DNA of 64,000 nt from NCBI RefSeq assembly GCF_000420745.1, contig NZ_ATVN01000016.1, positions 21,258 to 85,257 on the forward strand. Direction: 5' to 3'. Numbering within the stretch: position 1 is the first letter of the stretch; each line of letters opens with the position of its first letter. The translations under genes were made by a program, and so were the position numbers. Source of the stretch: Pseudorhodobacter ferrugineus DSM 5888 (GTDB taxonomy: Bacteria > Pseudomonadota > Alphaproteobacteria > Rhodobacterales > Rhodobacteraceae). Shown here one piece after another: positions 44,978 through 54,264 of this stretch. Under the pieces are notes generated by a model. That model was not told the origin of the DNA. It did not search any database and saw nothing but the letters and a program-made list of their open reading frames with translations.

Positions 44978-46017
44978 GCAAAGGGGCAATGCAGATTGAA
45001 CGGCCTGCGCTGGTCCGATTGATGCCCATGCATCTTTGGATCTCACACGCGGGGTTAATCGAATCGGCGGGCGGAACATTGTGCAAAGCGTTTGCGGGGC
45101 AGAAAATAGAAGGTTCGGCATTTTTCGATTTATTCGAGGTGCGCAGCCCAGGCGGTGTGTTTTCGGTTGAAGATATGTGCAGGCATGATGGTGCGCGGCT
45201 GCAAGTTGTGCCGAAAGAGCCGGGGGCTGTGCAAGGCTTGCGCGGAATTGCGGTGTGCCTGCCAGAGGGGGCGGGCGTTTTGGTGAACCTGTCGTTCGGG
45301 ATCGGGGTGATTGAGGCCGTGGCAGCGCACCAATTGACCGATGCCGATTTTGCCGCGACCGATCTGGCGATGGAACTGCTGTATCTGGTCGAGGCGAAAA
45401 CCGCCGTGACCGAGGAATTGCGCCAGTTGAACCTGCGGCTGCAAGGTGCGCGTGATGCGGCACAAGAGCAGGCCCTGACTGACATGCTGACGGGCCTGCG
45501 CAATCGCCGTGCGCTGGATGTGACGATGTCACTGTGGATCGACCGCAAGGTGCCCTTTGGCCTGATGCACATTGATCTAGATTTTTTTAAGGCCGTGAAC
45601 GACACGTTGGGCCATGCCGCCGGCGACCATGTGTTGCGGGAAGTGGCTGGCATGCTGCTGGCCCTGACCCGCGCCGGTGATACTGTCGCGCGGGTGGGGG
45701 GTGACGAATTTGTCATTGTGTTCCGAGATTTGGTGGATGCCGACAAGCTGCAAGGCATAGCCGAGCGGGTGGTGGAGCGGTTGAGCGTACCGACGGTGTT
45801 TGAGGGGCAGCCGTGCCGGATTTCGGCAAGTATCGGAATTACGATTTCAACGGACTATAGCCAGCCAAACGCGGATCGTATGTTAAGCGATGCAGATGAA
45901 GCGCTTTATGCGTCTAAAAATGCCGGGCGCGGGCAGGCGAAACTGCACCGGAGCGAGGCAGTTTTGGCGGCAGAGAAGCGCGCCTTAAGTCTTGGGGTGC
46001 AAGTCCGCGGCAGGTAA
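44974..46017 (+). CDS. HNOBA-GGDEF diguanylate cyclase
   Basis: 347 aa. The N-terminal domain (about residues 10-140) reads as the H-NOX-associated (HNOBA) domain with LMPMHLWISHAGLI. A coiled-coil linker (about 140-165) follows, then a GGDEF domain with intact RVGGDEFVIVF and the product-inhibition I-site R-x2-D (RAGD, five residues before GGDEF). Likely makes c-di-GMP and is controlled by the H-NOX-like partner in the same transcript. Comparable H-NOX/cyclase pairs are known in Shewanella and Legionella; here the sensor seems haem-less. Confidence 0.88.
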   Translation: MSKGAMQIERPALVRLMPMHLWISHAGLIESAGGTLCKAFAGQKIEGSAFFDLFEVRSPGGVFSVEDMCRHDGARLQVVPKEPGAVQGLRGIAVCLPEGAGVLVNLSFGIGVIEAVAAHQLTDADFAATDLAMELLYLVEAKTAVTEELRQLNLRLQGARDAAQEQALTDMLTGLRNRRALDVTMSLWIDRKVPFGLMHIDLDFFKAVNDTLGHAAGDHVLREVAGMLLALTRAGDTVARVGGDEFVIVFRDLVDADKLQGIAERVVERLSVPTVFEGQPCRISASIGITISTDYSQPNADRMLSDADEALYASKNAGRGQAKLHRSEAVLAAEKRALSLGVQVRGR

Positions 46018-46324
46018 TTTGGCCCGAAATGCAGCCTTTGGGCGCAAGGGTCAGGTGCAAAGACTGAAGCGTTTCATCCACGTCGCCTTTGGCAATCTAA
46101 ATGGCTGTGCCAAGCTATTCGCACAGCGCAGGGGGGGACACCACGCGCGATTCCTAAGGTTTGTCATCGAACGAAGCAGGCGTGCCCTCGGAAATGACGG
46201 ATGCATTGGTCCATAATTTGACACAATGCAAAGGATTTTGACGCAAAGTCCCATATTTTTACCTTATTGTTGATCAAATTTGCTGAGAAATTGGAAGGTG
46301 AGGTAACAAGGCAGGAGAGCCGTT
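46018..46324. other. Intergenic, nothing recognised
   Basis: About 307 bases after the diguanylate cyclase gene and before the receiver-like gene. The segment 46240-46280 is A+T-rich and may hold the promoter of the next gene. No gene, RNA or repeat identified. Confidence 0.5.
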
Positions 46325-46765
46325 ATGCAGTTTTTTCGCCAAAACGAGTCGGACGTGTCCGCCATTGTGGGTTGGGGTGTGCGGGTTATGATTTTGACCA
46401 GCGCCGAAGAGGTTACGCAAAGCAAAGCTGCGGTTCGTATCGCGGGTTTGGGTGGCCAGGTTGAGATTGAAAACGAAGCGTTTTCCGCGCTCGACACGCT
46501 TATCTTGGATGATACTGGCTATGGCCTGCTGGTGATCGAATGTGATTCGTTCGGCGGGCTGGCGGCAGGGCGCAACCTTGTGTCGATGCTACACAAGGGC
46601 GGTGTGTCCTTGCCAGTGATTTTAGTGTCATCCGATTGCACCGAACAAGAGTTTCCCTATGAAGGCAACGCGCCCGTCGTGCTGCGCGCCCCGATTTCGG
46701 CCGTATCGCTGCGGGTTGGGTTTGAACATGCGATGCGCGACCGGTTGGTGTTTCAAGCCGCCTAG
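46325..46765 (+). CDS. Receiver-like protein with degenerate phosphorylation site
   Basis: 146 aa with the alternating pattern of a response-regulator receiver (WGVRVMILTSAEE opening, YGLLVIECDSFGG, LPVILVSSD, APVVLRAPIS). At the usual phospho-Asp position it reads E or a shifted D (IECDSF), and the switch Lys before Pro reads R-A-P. Possibly phosphorylation-independent. No output domain. ATG at 46325 follows AGGAGAGCCGTT. Partner unknown; it lies near the c-di-GMP gene. Confidence 0.65.
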   Translation: MQFFRQNESDVSAIVGWGVRVMILTSAEEVTQSKAAVRIAGLGGQVEIENEAFSALDTLILDDTGYGLLVIECDSFGGLAAGRNLVSMLHKGGVSLPVILVSSDCTEQEFPYEGNAPVVLRAPISAVSLRVGFEHAMRDRLVFQAA

Positions 46766-46808
46766 CCTGAATGGTCACGCATTTGGCCCAAAGCGGTAAA
46801 TCACAAGC

Positions 46809-46838
46809 AAAAAGGGCGAACCTTGCGGCCCGCCCTTT
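46809..46838 (-). terminator. Rho-independent terminator of the cold-shock gene
   Basis: On the minus strand the stem AAAGGGCG / CGCCCTTT with a 14-base loop is followed by a T-run (TTTTT). It lies 36 bases past the cold-shock stop. Confidence 0.75.
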
Positions 46839-46873
46839 CCGTATATCATAAACCTGAAATTCAGGCCGTTAGC

Positions 46874-47080
46874 TTATGCCAACGAAAGGTTTGTCGCGGA
46901 TTCGCGACCGTCACGGCCAGCTTCGATATCGAAGGTGACTGCTGCGCCATCGGCGAGAGTACGCAGACCAGCGCGCTCCAGAGCCGAGATGTGCACGAAC
47001 ACGTCTTTGTTGCCGCCTTCTGGCGCAATAAAGCCGAAGCCTTTAGTTTCGTTGAACCATTTCACGGTGCCCTTGGCCAT
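46874..47080 (-). CDS. Cold-shock protein (CspA family)
   Basis: 68-aa single cold-shock domain. RNP1 KGFGFIAP and RNP2 VFVHISALE are intact, so it binds single-stranded nucleic acid and likely melts RNA structure. ATG at 47080 has AGGAGA upstream on the minus strand. A terminator follows. The divergent 245-base upstream region may carry a regulated 5' leader, though none is demonstrable. Confidence 0.95.
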   Translation of the reverse strand: MAKGTVKWFNETKGFGFIAPEGGNKDVFVHISALERAGLRTLADGAAVTFDIEAGRDGRESATNLSLA

Positions 47081-47324
47081 CGCGAGATCTCCTGTCTTAG
47101 TTCCGCCCACACAATGCGGCGGCTCGGCACGTCAGCTAGTAATCGAGTTGCTGTGGCCGTGAGGCGGTAGACAGTGGTCGATAGAGATAACGTCGCAACG
47201 CCTACATAGGGTTAATCCACACAAATTGCAAGGGTCACTAATGGGGCCAAATTTACTGTGGCAATATTCGCGAGGGAAATCTGCGCAAACCTGTGCCATG
47301 ATGGCTAAAAGGGAGGGTGTACCG

Positions 47325-47642
47325 ATGCCAGATATTGCGAAAGACTTTAACGGCCAAACCGTTATTACCACATTCGAGATGACCCCGGGGACAGCGGCGG
47401 ATTTGATGGAGGCATTGCAAGATGCCTATGCCGCGTTCATCCGCCACCAGCCGGGGTTTCTCGGGGCAGGGTTGCACATGAATGACGCGCAGACACGGAT
47501 TGCCAATTATTCGAAATGGCAACGGCGAGAGGATTTTCAGGCGATGCTGCGCACGCCGGAAATGCGCGAACGCAACCGCGTGATTTCAGGTCTGTGCAGC
47601 CGGTTCGAACCCGTAATGTATGAGGTGGTCGAGGCGTTTTGA
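47325..47642 (+). CDS. Antibiotic biosynthesis monooxygenase-domain protein
   Basis: 105-aa ABM-fold (dimeric ferredoxin-like) protein: TVITTFEMTPGTAADLMEAL then YAAFIRHQPGFLGAGLH and YSKWQRREDFQAML match the family. Family members include quinone-type monooxygenases and haem-degrading enzymes, so the reaction is unknown. ATG at 47325 with AGGGAGG upstream; the frame runs back to 47226 without a better start. Confidence 0.8.
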   Translation: MPDIAKDFNGQTVITTFEMTPGTAADLMEALQDAYAAFIRHQPGFLGAGLHMNDAQTRIANYSKWQRREDFQAMLRTPEMRERNRVISGLCSRFEPVMYEVVEAF

Positions 47643-47728
47643 GCAGGAGAATATTGGTTTACCCATCTCGGGAAGATTGCGGTAGGCTGAGGCTAGGGAC
47701 GTAATCCTTTCACAGAGGAGAGACAACT

Positions 47729-47983
47729 ATGGTAGCGCAAAGCCTTATCGTGATTTTGATCGTTGGTGGCGTGGCGGGCTGGTTGGCAGGACTGATTGTC
47801 AAAGGTTATGGCTATGGTATCATTGGCAATATCGTTATCGGAATTGTCGGTGCCTTGGTCGCCGGATGGATATTCCCGATGCTGGGCCTTGGGTTTGGCG
47901 GCGGTATTCTTGCCTCTATCATCCATGCCACGGTTGGCGCGGTGATCGTACTGTTCCTGATCCGCTTGGTCAAACGCGTCTAA
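47729..47983 (+). CDS. GlsB/YeaQ/YmgE family stress membrane protein
   Basis: 84-aa three-helix membrane protein. Signature GGVAGWLAGLIVKGYGYGIIGNIVIGIVGALVAGWIF... matches the transglycosylase-associated protein family. Ribosome site AGAGGAGAG upstream of the ATG. Linked to general stress by family. Converges on uvrB with 4 bases between. Confidence 0.9.
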   Translation: MVAQSLIVILIVGGVAGWLAGLIVKGYGYGIIGNIVIGIVGALVAGWIFPMLGLGFGGGILASIIHATVGAVIVLFLIRLVKRV

Positions 47984-47987
47984 GGCG

Positions 47988-50168
47988 TCAACGCCCCCGC
48001 CGTGGTTTGCCGCCCCGCATACCGGCGCGGCCTGCGGTAGACCGGCCTGCCATTTTCTGTGCGTCCTCGACCGCCTCTTCAACCACCGACTGACGGGCGA
48101 GCGGGTCGTCGGCGATGGCGAGTTCCACCGCTTCCAGCCGTTTGACCTCATCACGCAGGCGAGCGGCCTCTTCAAATTCAAGGTTTTCGGCGGCTTTGCG
48201 CATTTGAACGCGCAACCCGTCAAGGTGGGCTGCAAGGTTGGAGCCGACCATCGGCTTGTCGATTTTCGCGGTGATGCGCGACTGATCGGTATCGCCTTTC
48301 CACAGGCCGGCCAGCACATCCTCGACGTTCTTTTTCACCGTGGTGGGGGTGATCCCGTGCAGGGTGTTATAGGCAATTTGTTTATCGCGGCGGCGGTTGG
48401 TTTCGCCGATCGCGCGTTCCATCGAACCGGTAATCCGGTCGGCGTACATGATCACGCGGCCATCAGAGTTGCGCGCGGCGCGGCCGATGGTTTGGATCAG
48501 CGAGGTTTCCGAGCGCAAAAAGCCCTCTTTATCGGCGTCCAGAATGGCGACGAGGCCACATTCGGGAATGTCCAAACCTTCGCGCAACAGGTTGATGCCG
48601 ACCAGCACATCAAACGCCCCCAGCCGCAAATCACGAAGGATTTCAATGCGTTCAATGGTGTCGATGTCCGAGTGCATATAGCGAATGCGGATGCCTTGTT
48701 CGTGGAAATATTCGGTCAAATCCTCGGCCATGCGTTTGGTCAGCACGGTCACCAGTACGCGCAACCCCGCCAAAGCCACGCGGCGGATTTCATCCAGCAG
48801 GTCATCCACTTGGGAGTCGACGGGGCGAATTTCGACCATCGGGTCGATCAGCCCTGTGGGGCGGATAACCTGTTCGGTGAAGACGCCGCCCGCCTGTTCC
48901 AATTCCCATTTCGACGGGGTGGCGGAAACGAAAATGGATTGCGGGCGCATCGCATCCCATTCTTCAAATTTTAACGGACGGTTGTCCATGCAGGATGGCA
49001 GGCGGAACCCGTGTTCGGCCAGCGTCATCTTGCGCCGAAAGTCGCCTTTGTACATGCCGCCGATTTGCGGGACAGACACGTGGGATTCGTCCGCAAAAAC
49101 AATGGCATTGTCGGGGATGAATTCGAACAATGTGGGTGGCGGCTCGCCCGGTGCGCGGCCCGTAAGATAGCGGGAATAGTTTTCAATGCCGCTGCAAACG
49201 CCCGTTGCCTCTAGCATCTCAAGGTCAAACGAACAGCGCTGCTCCAACCGCTGCGCCTCGAGCAATTTTCCCTCGGACGTTAGCTGGTCCAGCCGCATCC
49301 GCAGCTCTTTTTTAATGCCGATGATGGCTTGGTTCATCGTCGGGCGCGGGGTAACGTAGTGGCTGTTGGCATAGATGCGGATTTGGTCAAATGTATCGGT
49401 TTTGGCGCCCGTCAGCGGATCAAACTCGATAATCGTTTCAAGCTCTTCCCCGAAAAACGAAAACCGCCATGCGCGGTCGTCAAGGTGGGCGGGCCAAACC
49501 TCCAGGCTGTCGCCACGCACGCGGAAACTGCCGCGCTGAAAGGCTTGGTCATTGCGGCGGTATTGCTGGGCGACCAATTCGCCGATGATGTCGCGCTGAT
49601 TATAGTTTTGCCCCGTGACCAAATCTTGCGTCATCGCGGAATAGGTTTCGACCGAACCGATGCCGTAGATGCACGACACGGACGCGATAATGATCACATC
49701 ATCGCGTTCCAGCAGCGCACGGGTGGCCGAGTGGCGCATTCGGTCGATCTGTTCGTTAATCTGCGATTCTTTTTCGATGAACGTGTCGGAGCGGGCGACA
49801 TAGGCTTCGGGTTGGTAATAATCGTAGTAGCTGACGAAATATTCGACGGCATTATCGGGAAAAAACCCTTTAAATTCGCCGTATAATTGCGCCGCCAAGG
49901 TTTTGTTGGGGGCAAGGATGATGGCTGGACGCTGGGTTTGTTCAATCACCTTGGCCATGGTGAACGTTTTGCCCGTGCCCGTGGCCCCCAGCAAAACCTG
50001 ATCGCGTTCGCCGCTGGTGATACCATTCGACAGTTCCACAATCGCCGTGGGCTGGTCGCCTGCGGGTTCAAACGGGGTGGACAGTTTGAACCGCCGCCCG
50101 CCTTCCAGTTTGGGCCGTGTCAGAACCTCGGGGCGGAGGGCTGGGGCGTTCATGTTGTTATGGGGCAT
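47988..50168 (-). CDS. uvrB: Excinuclease ABC subunit B
   Basis: Damage-verifying DEAD-like helicase of nucleotide-excision repair. Walker A GATGTGKT, the beta-hairpin [15 protein letters not shown]-like DESHV, the helicase motif [11 protein letters not shown] and the C-terminal UvrC-binding UVR motif ([21 protein letters not shown]) are in order. 726 aa, with a basic C-tail ([14 protein letters not shown]). Confidence 0.97.
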   Translation of the reverse strand: MPHNNMNAPALRPEVLTRPKLEGGRRFKLSTPFEPAGDQPTAIVELSNGITSGERDQVLLGATGTGKTFTMAKVIEQTQRPAIILAPNKTLAAQLYGEFKGFFPDNAVEYFVSYYDYYQPEAYVARSDTFIEKESQINEQIDRMRHSATRALLERDDVIIIASVSCIYGIGSVETYSAMTQDLVTGQNYNQRDIIGELVAQQYRRNDQAFQRGSFRVRGDSLEVWPAHLDDRAWRFSFFGEELETIIEFDPLTGAKTDTFDQIRIYANSHYVTPRPTMNQAIIGIKKELRMRLDQLTSEGKLLEAQRLEQRCSFDLEMLEATGVCSGIENYSRYLTGRAPGEPPPTLFEFIPDNAIVFADESHVSVPQIGGMYKGDFRRKMTLAEHGFRLPSCMDNRPLKFEEWDAMRPQSIFVSATPSKWELEQAGGVFTEQVIRPTGLIDPMVEIRPVDSQVDDLLDEIRRVALAGLRVLVTVLTKRMAEDLTEYFHEQGIRIRYMHSDIDTIERIEILRDLRLGAFDVLVGINLLREGLDIPECGLVAILDADKEGFLRSETSLIQTIGRAARNSDGRVIMYADRITGSMERAIGETNRRRDKQIAYNTLHGITPTTVKKNVEDVLAGLWKGDTDQSRITAKIDKPMVGSNLAAHLDGLRVQMRKAAENLEFEEAARLRDEVKRLEAVELAIADDPLARQSVVEEAVEDAQKMAGRSTAGRAGMRGGKPRRGR

Positions 50169-50511
50169 GGTGATTCCTTTGCGCCCCCTAGATTTGATCT
50201 GTTTTTGTTCTGGTTCAAGGGCAGATTAACCCGTTGTTAACCGAGATTTCAGGAAGGTTATCAAATGAAATTCAATTTTATAGAATATCTGAAATAAGAT
50301 TGCATCTTTTGGTTGAGTTATCCGAAGCCATGTTGCAGGGTATAAAGGCAAGCAGCAAAGACTGTCGACCAATCGTACCAGACACCCCACCCACACCCCA
50401 GCGATTGGTCGGCAGCACCCCATCCCCAATCCTGTGTCTAACATGGCAAAGCCCTTGCAAATCCCCCCTTTTTTCCGCCATATGGCCCCAGCAAATTCTA
50501 AGGAGCCCTCC
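50169..50511. other. Divergent intergenic region before the complex I-like gene
   Basis: About 343 bases between uvrB and the NDUFS4-like gene. It should carry promoters for both; an A+T-rich stretch (50260-50310) is visible. No gene or RNA recognised. Confidence 0.5.
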
Positions 50512-50823
50512 ATGCGCGCCCGTATTTTTCAGCCAGCCCGCAACGCAATGCAATCTGGGACAGCCAAGACGAAAAACTGGACGCTGGAATTTGTGCCTGC
50601 GTCGGCGCGGTCAGTTGATCCGCTGATGGGTTGGACATCGAGTGATGATATGAACTCGCAAGTGCGGCTGCGGTTTGACAGCCGCGACGCCGCAGAAGCC
50701 TACGCCAAGACCCACGGGATCGACTACACTGTATCCGAGCCGAAAACCCGCAAGGCCAATATTCGCCCCGGTGGCTATGGTGACAATTTCGCGACCAACC
50801 GGCGCGGTGTCTGGACCCACTAA
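50512..50823 (+). CDS. NADH dehydrogenase subunit NDUFS4-like (ETC complex I subunit)
   Basis: 103-aa protein of the ETC complex I subunit conserved region family, the bacterial homologue of mitochondrial NDUFS4 (18 kDa). Signature: [14 protein letters not shown] near the start, [25 protein letters not shown] and [12 protein letters not shown]. Such accessory subunits are typical of alphaproteobacteria. ATG at 50512 has AAGGAG upstream. The other nuo genes are not in the window. Confidence 0.9.
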   Translation: MRARIFQPARNAMQSGTAKTKNWTLEFVPASARSVDPLMGWTSSDDMNSQVRLRFDSRDAAEAYAKTHGIDYTVSEPKTRKANIRPGGYGDNFATNRRGVWTH

Positions 50824-50824
50824 G

Positions 50825-51283
50825 ATGATCTCGATCGCGGCCGAAAGCCCGCTAGGGGCCGATTTGTCCTTGCTGATGGCGCGGCACACGGCAGCATGCC
50901 ATGCCGATACGCCCGCTGAAAGCATTCATATGATGGATGCGGGGCAATTGGCGGTGCCCGAGGTTTCATTTTTTGTGATGCGCGATGTGGGGGTGCCGGT
51001 TGGCATGGGGGCATTCAAACGGATCAATGAAATCCATGCGGAAATAAAATCCATGCATGTATTGGCCGAGGTGCGGGGGCGCGGACTGTCGAAACGCATG
51101 TTGACCCATCTGATAGATGAGGCGCGCGCGATGGGCTTTCGGCGGCTAAGCCTTGAGACGGGGATCCAGCCAACCTTCATAGCGGCGGTGGCCCTGTATC
51201 AAAAGGCCGGATTTCAGGATTGCCCACCGTTCGAAGGCTATGGCCCAGACCCGAACAGCATTTTCATGACCTTTGCGCTGTAA
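50825..51283 (+). CDS. GNAT family N-acetyltransferase
   Basis: 152-aa GNAT enzyme. The CoA-binding region R/Q-x2-G-x-G/A reads VRGRGLSKRML; ALYQKAGFQ marks the C-terminal motif. It begins 1 base after the NDUFS4-like stop (ATG at 50825), so it is cotranscribed. Substrate unknown (small molecule or protein N-terminus). Confidence 0.88.
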   Translation: MISIAAESPLGADLSLLMARHTAACHADTPAESIHMMDAGQLAVPEVSFFVMRDVGVPVGMGAFKRINEIHAEIKSMHVLAEVRGRGLSKRMLTHLIDEARAMGFRRLSLETGIQPTFIAAVALYQKAGFQDCPPFEGYGPDPNSIFMTFAL

Positions 51284-51332
51284 GGCCCCCTTGCACGGCA
51301 TTCTGGTCTTGACCAAAAGGGATATATTGCGG

Positions 51333-51393
51333 GCCAATAGCTCCGCTGGATAGGGCGGCCGTCTTCTAAGCGGCGGGTCTGGGGCCAGAACAA
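51333..51393 (+). pseudogene. tRNA-like remnant (Arg, TCT-type anticodon loop)
   Basis: A D-arm-like segment (TAGCTCCGCTGGATAGGGC) and an anticodon arm GCCGT-CTTCTAA-GCGGC with loop CTTCTAA, like that of the intact tRNA-Arg(TCT) 80 bases downstream. The T-arm and a paired acceptor are absent. It looks like a broken extra copy of a tRNA-Arg(TCT), perhaps left by island insertion. Confidence 0.4.
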
Positions 51394-51467
51394 GAATAGA
51401 ACTACAACGGATTAGGAAAAACGCAGTGGCTTGCGAACCGTTTTCCGAACCGCTATCAAACGCCCAC

Positions 51468-51544
51468 GGTCCCGTAGCTCAACTGGATAGAGCACCTGAC
51501 TTCTAATCAGGTTGTTGGGGGTTCGAGTCCTCCCGGGATCGCCA
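51468..51544 (+). tRNA. tRNA-Arg (anticodon TCT)
   Basis: 77 bases: acceptor GGTCCCG/CGGGATC, D-arm GCTC/GAGC, anticodon stem CCTGA/TCAGG with loop CTTCTAA (anticodon TCT), T-arm GGGGG-TTCGAGT-CCTCC, discriminator G and encoded CCA. It marks the left edge of the island region: immediately downstream the sequence becomes mobile/accessory, with the TniQ gene starting about 190 bases away on the opposite strand. Confidence 0.97.
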
Positions 51545-51737
51545 TTTTTTTGTGTTTGATGTTGTTCGACATCCAAAGACCTGCCAACGCGGCATAAGCA
51601 TGCACGTTTTGGCGTTTTCATGCAGACCCCCTGTCAAGAACAAAATCGACAGCCCAAAATATTTCTAACAAGCTTTTGATTTCTCGTGTAATTTTACGTT
51701 CCACCTTATTGCGGCGGGTTTTGACGCTCCTAAGGCA

Positions 51738-53612
51738 TTACGAGCCGCGGCTTTTGGCAAAGATTACCTCAATCGTTTCGCGCAGCCAGATCATACCGAA
51801 GGCCTGGCCATCGGCAGAGAAAGGCTTTGCGCCGTGCGCGCGTAGTTTGGCCAGAATCGTGTTCCGGTGCAGACCAAACTCTGTCTCGATGGTCGCGAGT
51901 GTCAGGAACTTATTGTGGAAAGCAGTTATATCGTCATGAGACATTCGATACTGCATTTGCCTCGTATGGGGATGCAAAATCTCTTGGGTCTGAACATGAC
52001 CGGTCTGGGCCAACGCCAAAAACTGTCCTGCATTCCGCAAGCCAATCGAGCGCCCGAAGGCGGCGGCGGAGATCGAGTCTGTCAGTGTCCGGGCCTCGGT
52101 GTCGAGCTTGGGCAGTCTATCAGCCAGCGCGTTTATGTCAGCAGCGCGCACCACGAAGGCATTGTATCTCCCAGATCTATCGGAACGGGCGATGGCTACC
52201 GCACCTGACCGCACCGCGTCGAGAATGACACCTATACCGATCCGACTGCGCGACGTAGCTATCTGCAAGGCTTCCCATGTGCCCTCCTCAGCAGATTCTT
52301 GGACCGCAAGTGCCGAAAGTTCTTCTACCAAGGCGAGGCCGTCTGCAACGCGCCATCTGGCCAAAATTTTCGCTGCACGGGTGCGGGGCACAAGCACGCA
52401 ATCCTGCTCCAATGCGGCGAAAGCCGTTTTGGTTGCCCCCATCGCGGCCCGCATTTCTCCTGGGCCAATCCGGGTTGGGATTTCTTCGAGAAGAGCCGCG
52501 AAGTCCCGGGCAATAAAGGTCTTGCGGCTATGTGGACGTCCATCTTCCAACGCAAATGCGCCCGCTTCGGTGAGCATCGCGTCGAGGTTAAAGACCGATA
52601 TCCCCGTCTCGCGGGCCGCCGTAACAATCGAGTGCAAATGGCGTTCCTTCACGGGGTCACCCAGAAGAACGTCGCCAGCTGCATACGGCCAATGCGAAAG
52701 AATGCATGTGCGAAGGATCTCCCGGAAAGGTGCAAATGCATCATCGTCCAGAAAATCCCGCGAAAGCTTCCAAAACAGGTTGCCGAATGCCTTACCTGGT
52801 TCATCGAGGAACCCACTGGCACGGGCAGCCAGCCAGTCAAGGACACCCCTGAAAGCATCCTCTCCATCCTTTAAAGCGTCAAAGCCTTTCACCAAAGCGA
52901 GCCGATGCCGATGCGCTGGAGAGACGATGGTATCGCCTTCTGCTGCGACGAGTTCAGCCCCCAACAGCCCGGAGATTGTTGTCGCTGCGTAAAGGGGGAT
53001 GCCGTTAAGCCAAGTTGTGTCCACCCCGTTCTCCAGCCTTGCATCAAGCCAGTTGTCGTAGGGCGCAGGTTCTAAACAAGCCTGATCGAAGGAGCCGGAC
53101 AAGAGCGCCTCCCGGATTTCCTCGAGTCGAGAGCAAAAATCGAGGCGGTGGTCTAACCTTGTGACGGACCAGAGCTCAGTCAGCGGGCTTTCGTGTCGAA
53201 GGCATATGCCTGCATCCCGCAATTGCCATTCGCCGCGCATGACCATGACTGCCAGCGGTTCATCGGGAAGTCGTGCTGCATCTTCGGCCAGACATCTTGG
53301 GCAGCCGCGCATGACCGGGTTCCGCAATGCACGTGAACCGAAAGTTTCGCCTCGGAACCGCATTCGGACATCGCCGGACGGGACGCCAGTCCAAGACAGC
53401 ATTTCCTCCAGATCCTGATCGTTAAGGCCGCCCCATTTCGCAAGACCGGAAATCGCCGGTTCGTCCAGATTGATAACGCGCTTGAGCGAGACGCCCATAT
53501 CCAGACAGAAACGCTGAGCGGTTACGCCCTTTGATGCGGCCAGCCGGGACACGTAAGAGGGAACGGTTTCGCGGGGCTCCGGCGGAAGTCCGAAAATTAA
53601 AGTGTTTGGCAC
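51738..53612 (-). CDS. TniQ family transposition protein (lone)
   Basis: 624 aa. The N-terminal part reads as TniQ/TnsD-like: PREТ-type opening followed by PSYVSRLAASKG, a Zn-binding MRGCPRCLAEDAARL, and WQLRDAGICLRH. The rest is a long helical region. TniQ proteins choose target sites for Tn7/Tn5053-like transposons. No TniA/TnsB transposase or TniB/TnsC ATPase is visible in the window, so this is a solitary or remnant gene. It ends about 190 bases from tRNA-Arg(TCT). Start ATG 53612 (MPNTLIFGLPPEPRE). Confidence 0.82.
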   Translation of the reverse strand: MPNTLIFGLPPEPRETVPSYVSRLAASKGVTAQRFCLDMGVSLKRVINLDEPAISGLAKWGGLNDQDLEEMLSWTGVPSGDVRMRFRGETFGSRALRNPVMRGCPRCLAEDAARLPDEPLAVMVMRGEWQLRDAGICLRHESPLTELWSVTRLDHRLDFCSRLEEIREALLSGSFDQACLEPAPYDNWLDARLENGVDTTWLNGIPLYAATTISGLLGAELVAAEGDTIVSPAHRHRLALVKGFDALKDGEDAFRGVLDWLAARASGFLDEPGKAFGNLFWKLSRDFLDDDAFAPFREILRTCILSHWPYAAGDVLLGDPVKERHLHSIVTAARETGISVFNLDAMLTEAGAFALEDGRPHSRKTFIARDFAALLEEIPTRIGPGEMRAAMGATKTAFAALEQDCVLVPRTRAAKILARWRVADGLALVEELSALAVQESAEEGTWEALQIATSRSRIGIGVILDAVRSGAVAIARSDRSGRYNAFVVRAADINALADRLPKLDTEARTLTDSISAAAFGRSIGLRNAGQFLALAQTGHVQTQEILHPHTRQMQYRMSHDDITAFHNKFLTLATIETEFGLHRNTILAKLRAHGAKPFSADGQAFGMIWLRETIEVIFAKSRGS

Positions 53613-53971
53613 GAAACAGATGATCCAGACGCGTTAGGGGATGATTTGATCTATCGGCAATGATCACAATATCAGTATCGCTCGCAAAGCTGCACTGCAA
53701 TGGAACAGACAAAATCTGACCATTCACCACGAAGTTTAGGGCAGCGAAAGCAGCAAGCATCACTGTCCGCATGCTTAACACACCCGCAGAAGAGGCAAGC
53801 ACTTCAAGAAGCATTTGGTCGCTCAGGCGGCACCTCGGTCGCCCCGGATGGGAGATGCCGAGCCGGTCTTGAGATGTCAAAAGGCAGGCAGTGCAAACCA
53901 TTTAAAAAAATGAAAATCAAGAAAAATATTTTAGATCAATGGGCTACTGCTACGTGCGATGTGATTTCTAA
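53613..53971. other. Region without a supported gene
   Basis: About 360 bases upstream of the TniQ gene. A minus-strand open frame reaches to 53901 (MVCTACLLTSQDRLG) but overlaps the TniQ start and I see no family in it; it may be a remnant of the gene that preceded TniQ. The right end (53900-53945) is strongly A+T-rich. Confidence 0.4.
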
Positions 53972-54001
53972 TTGACACTCGGAGGGATCACCAAGTATCA
54001 T
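53972..54001 (+). promoter_or_regulatory. Candidate sigma-70 promoter of the leader ORF/AAA unit
   Basis: TTGACA (53972-53977) and TATCAT (53996-54001) separated by 18 bases, about 170 bases upstream of the small leader ORF. A perfect -35 and a good -10. Between promoter and ORF lies a G+C-rich hairpin (CCCC...GGGG near 54062). Confidence 0.45.
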
Positions 54002-54168
54002 TTCCACACCATGACAAGAAACATACCGCATATTCAGCGCGCGATTAGCGCCATCTGAACCCCTCCCCGGGGGCCGGTCTTGTCTGTCATTTCCTCTACA
54101 GCATTGATGCCATTTCGGCTGGGCCTATGCCCACGGTTCTCCCGGATATCAAACATCAGGAGATCATC

Positions 54169-54264
54169 ATGTCCAATATCCGATCCATATTCCACGCCGC
54201 TGTTTCCTTCGCTGTCGCGAGCCTTTTGTCGCCAATGAACAAGGAGCGACATCGAAATGTATAA
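54169..54264 (+). CDS. Short leader-type ORF overlapping the AAA+ gene
   Basis: 31 codons (MSNIRSIFHAAVSFAVASLL, then a basic tail SPMNKERHRNV). ATG at 54169 has AGGAG 6 bases upstream. It overlaps the AAA gene start by 8 bases, and AAGGAG for the AAA ATG lies inside it. Either a real tiny amphipathic/hydrophobic protein or a translational leader coupling the ATPase. No database check was possible. Confidence 0.5.
   Translation: MSNIRSIFHAAVSFAVASLLSPMNKERHRNV

Noticed and set aside
53422..53901. A 159-codon minus-strand frame upstream of the TniQ gene
   Set aside because: Its second half is antisense/overlapping TniQ coding sequence and the first half has no family pattern; at most a remnant, so not annotated as a gene.
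54050..54168. G+C-rich hairpin (CCCC...GGGG) before the leader ORF considered as an attenuator or riboswitch
   Set aside because: No T-run, no recognised aptamer, and no amino-acid codon run in the leader peptide to support attenuation.
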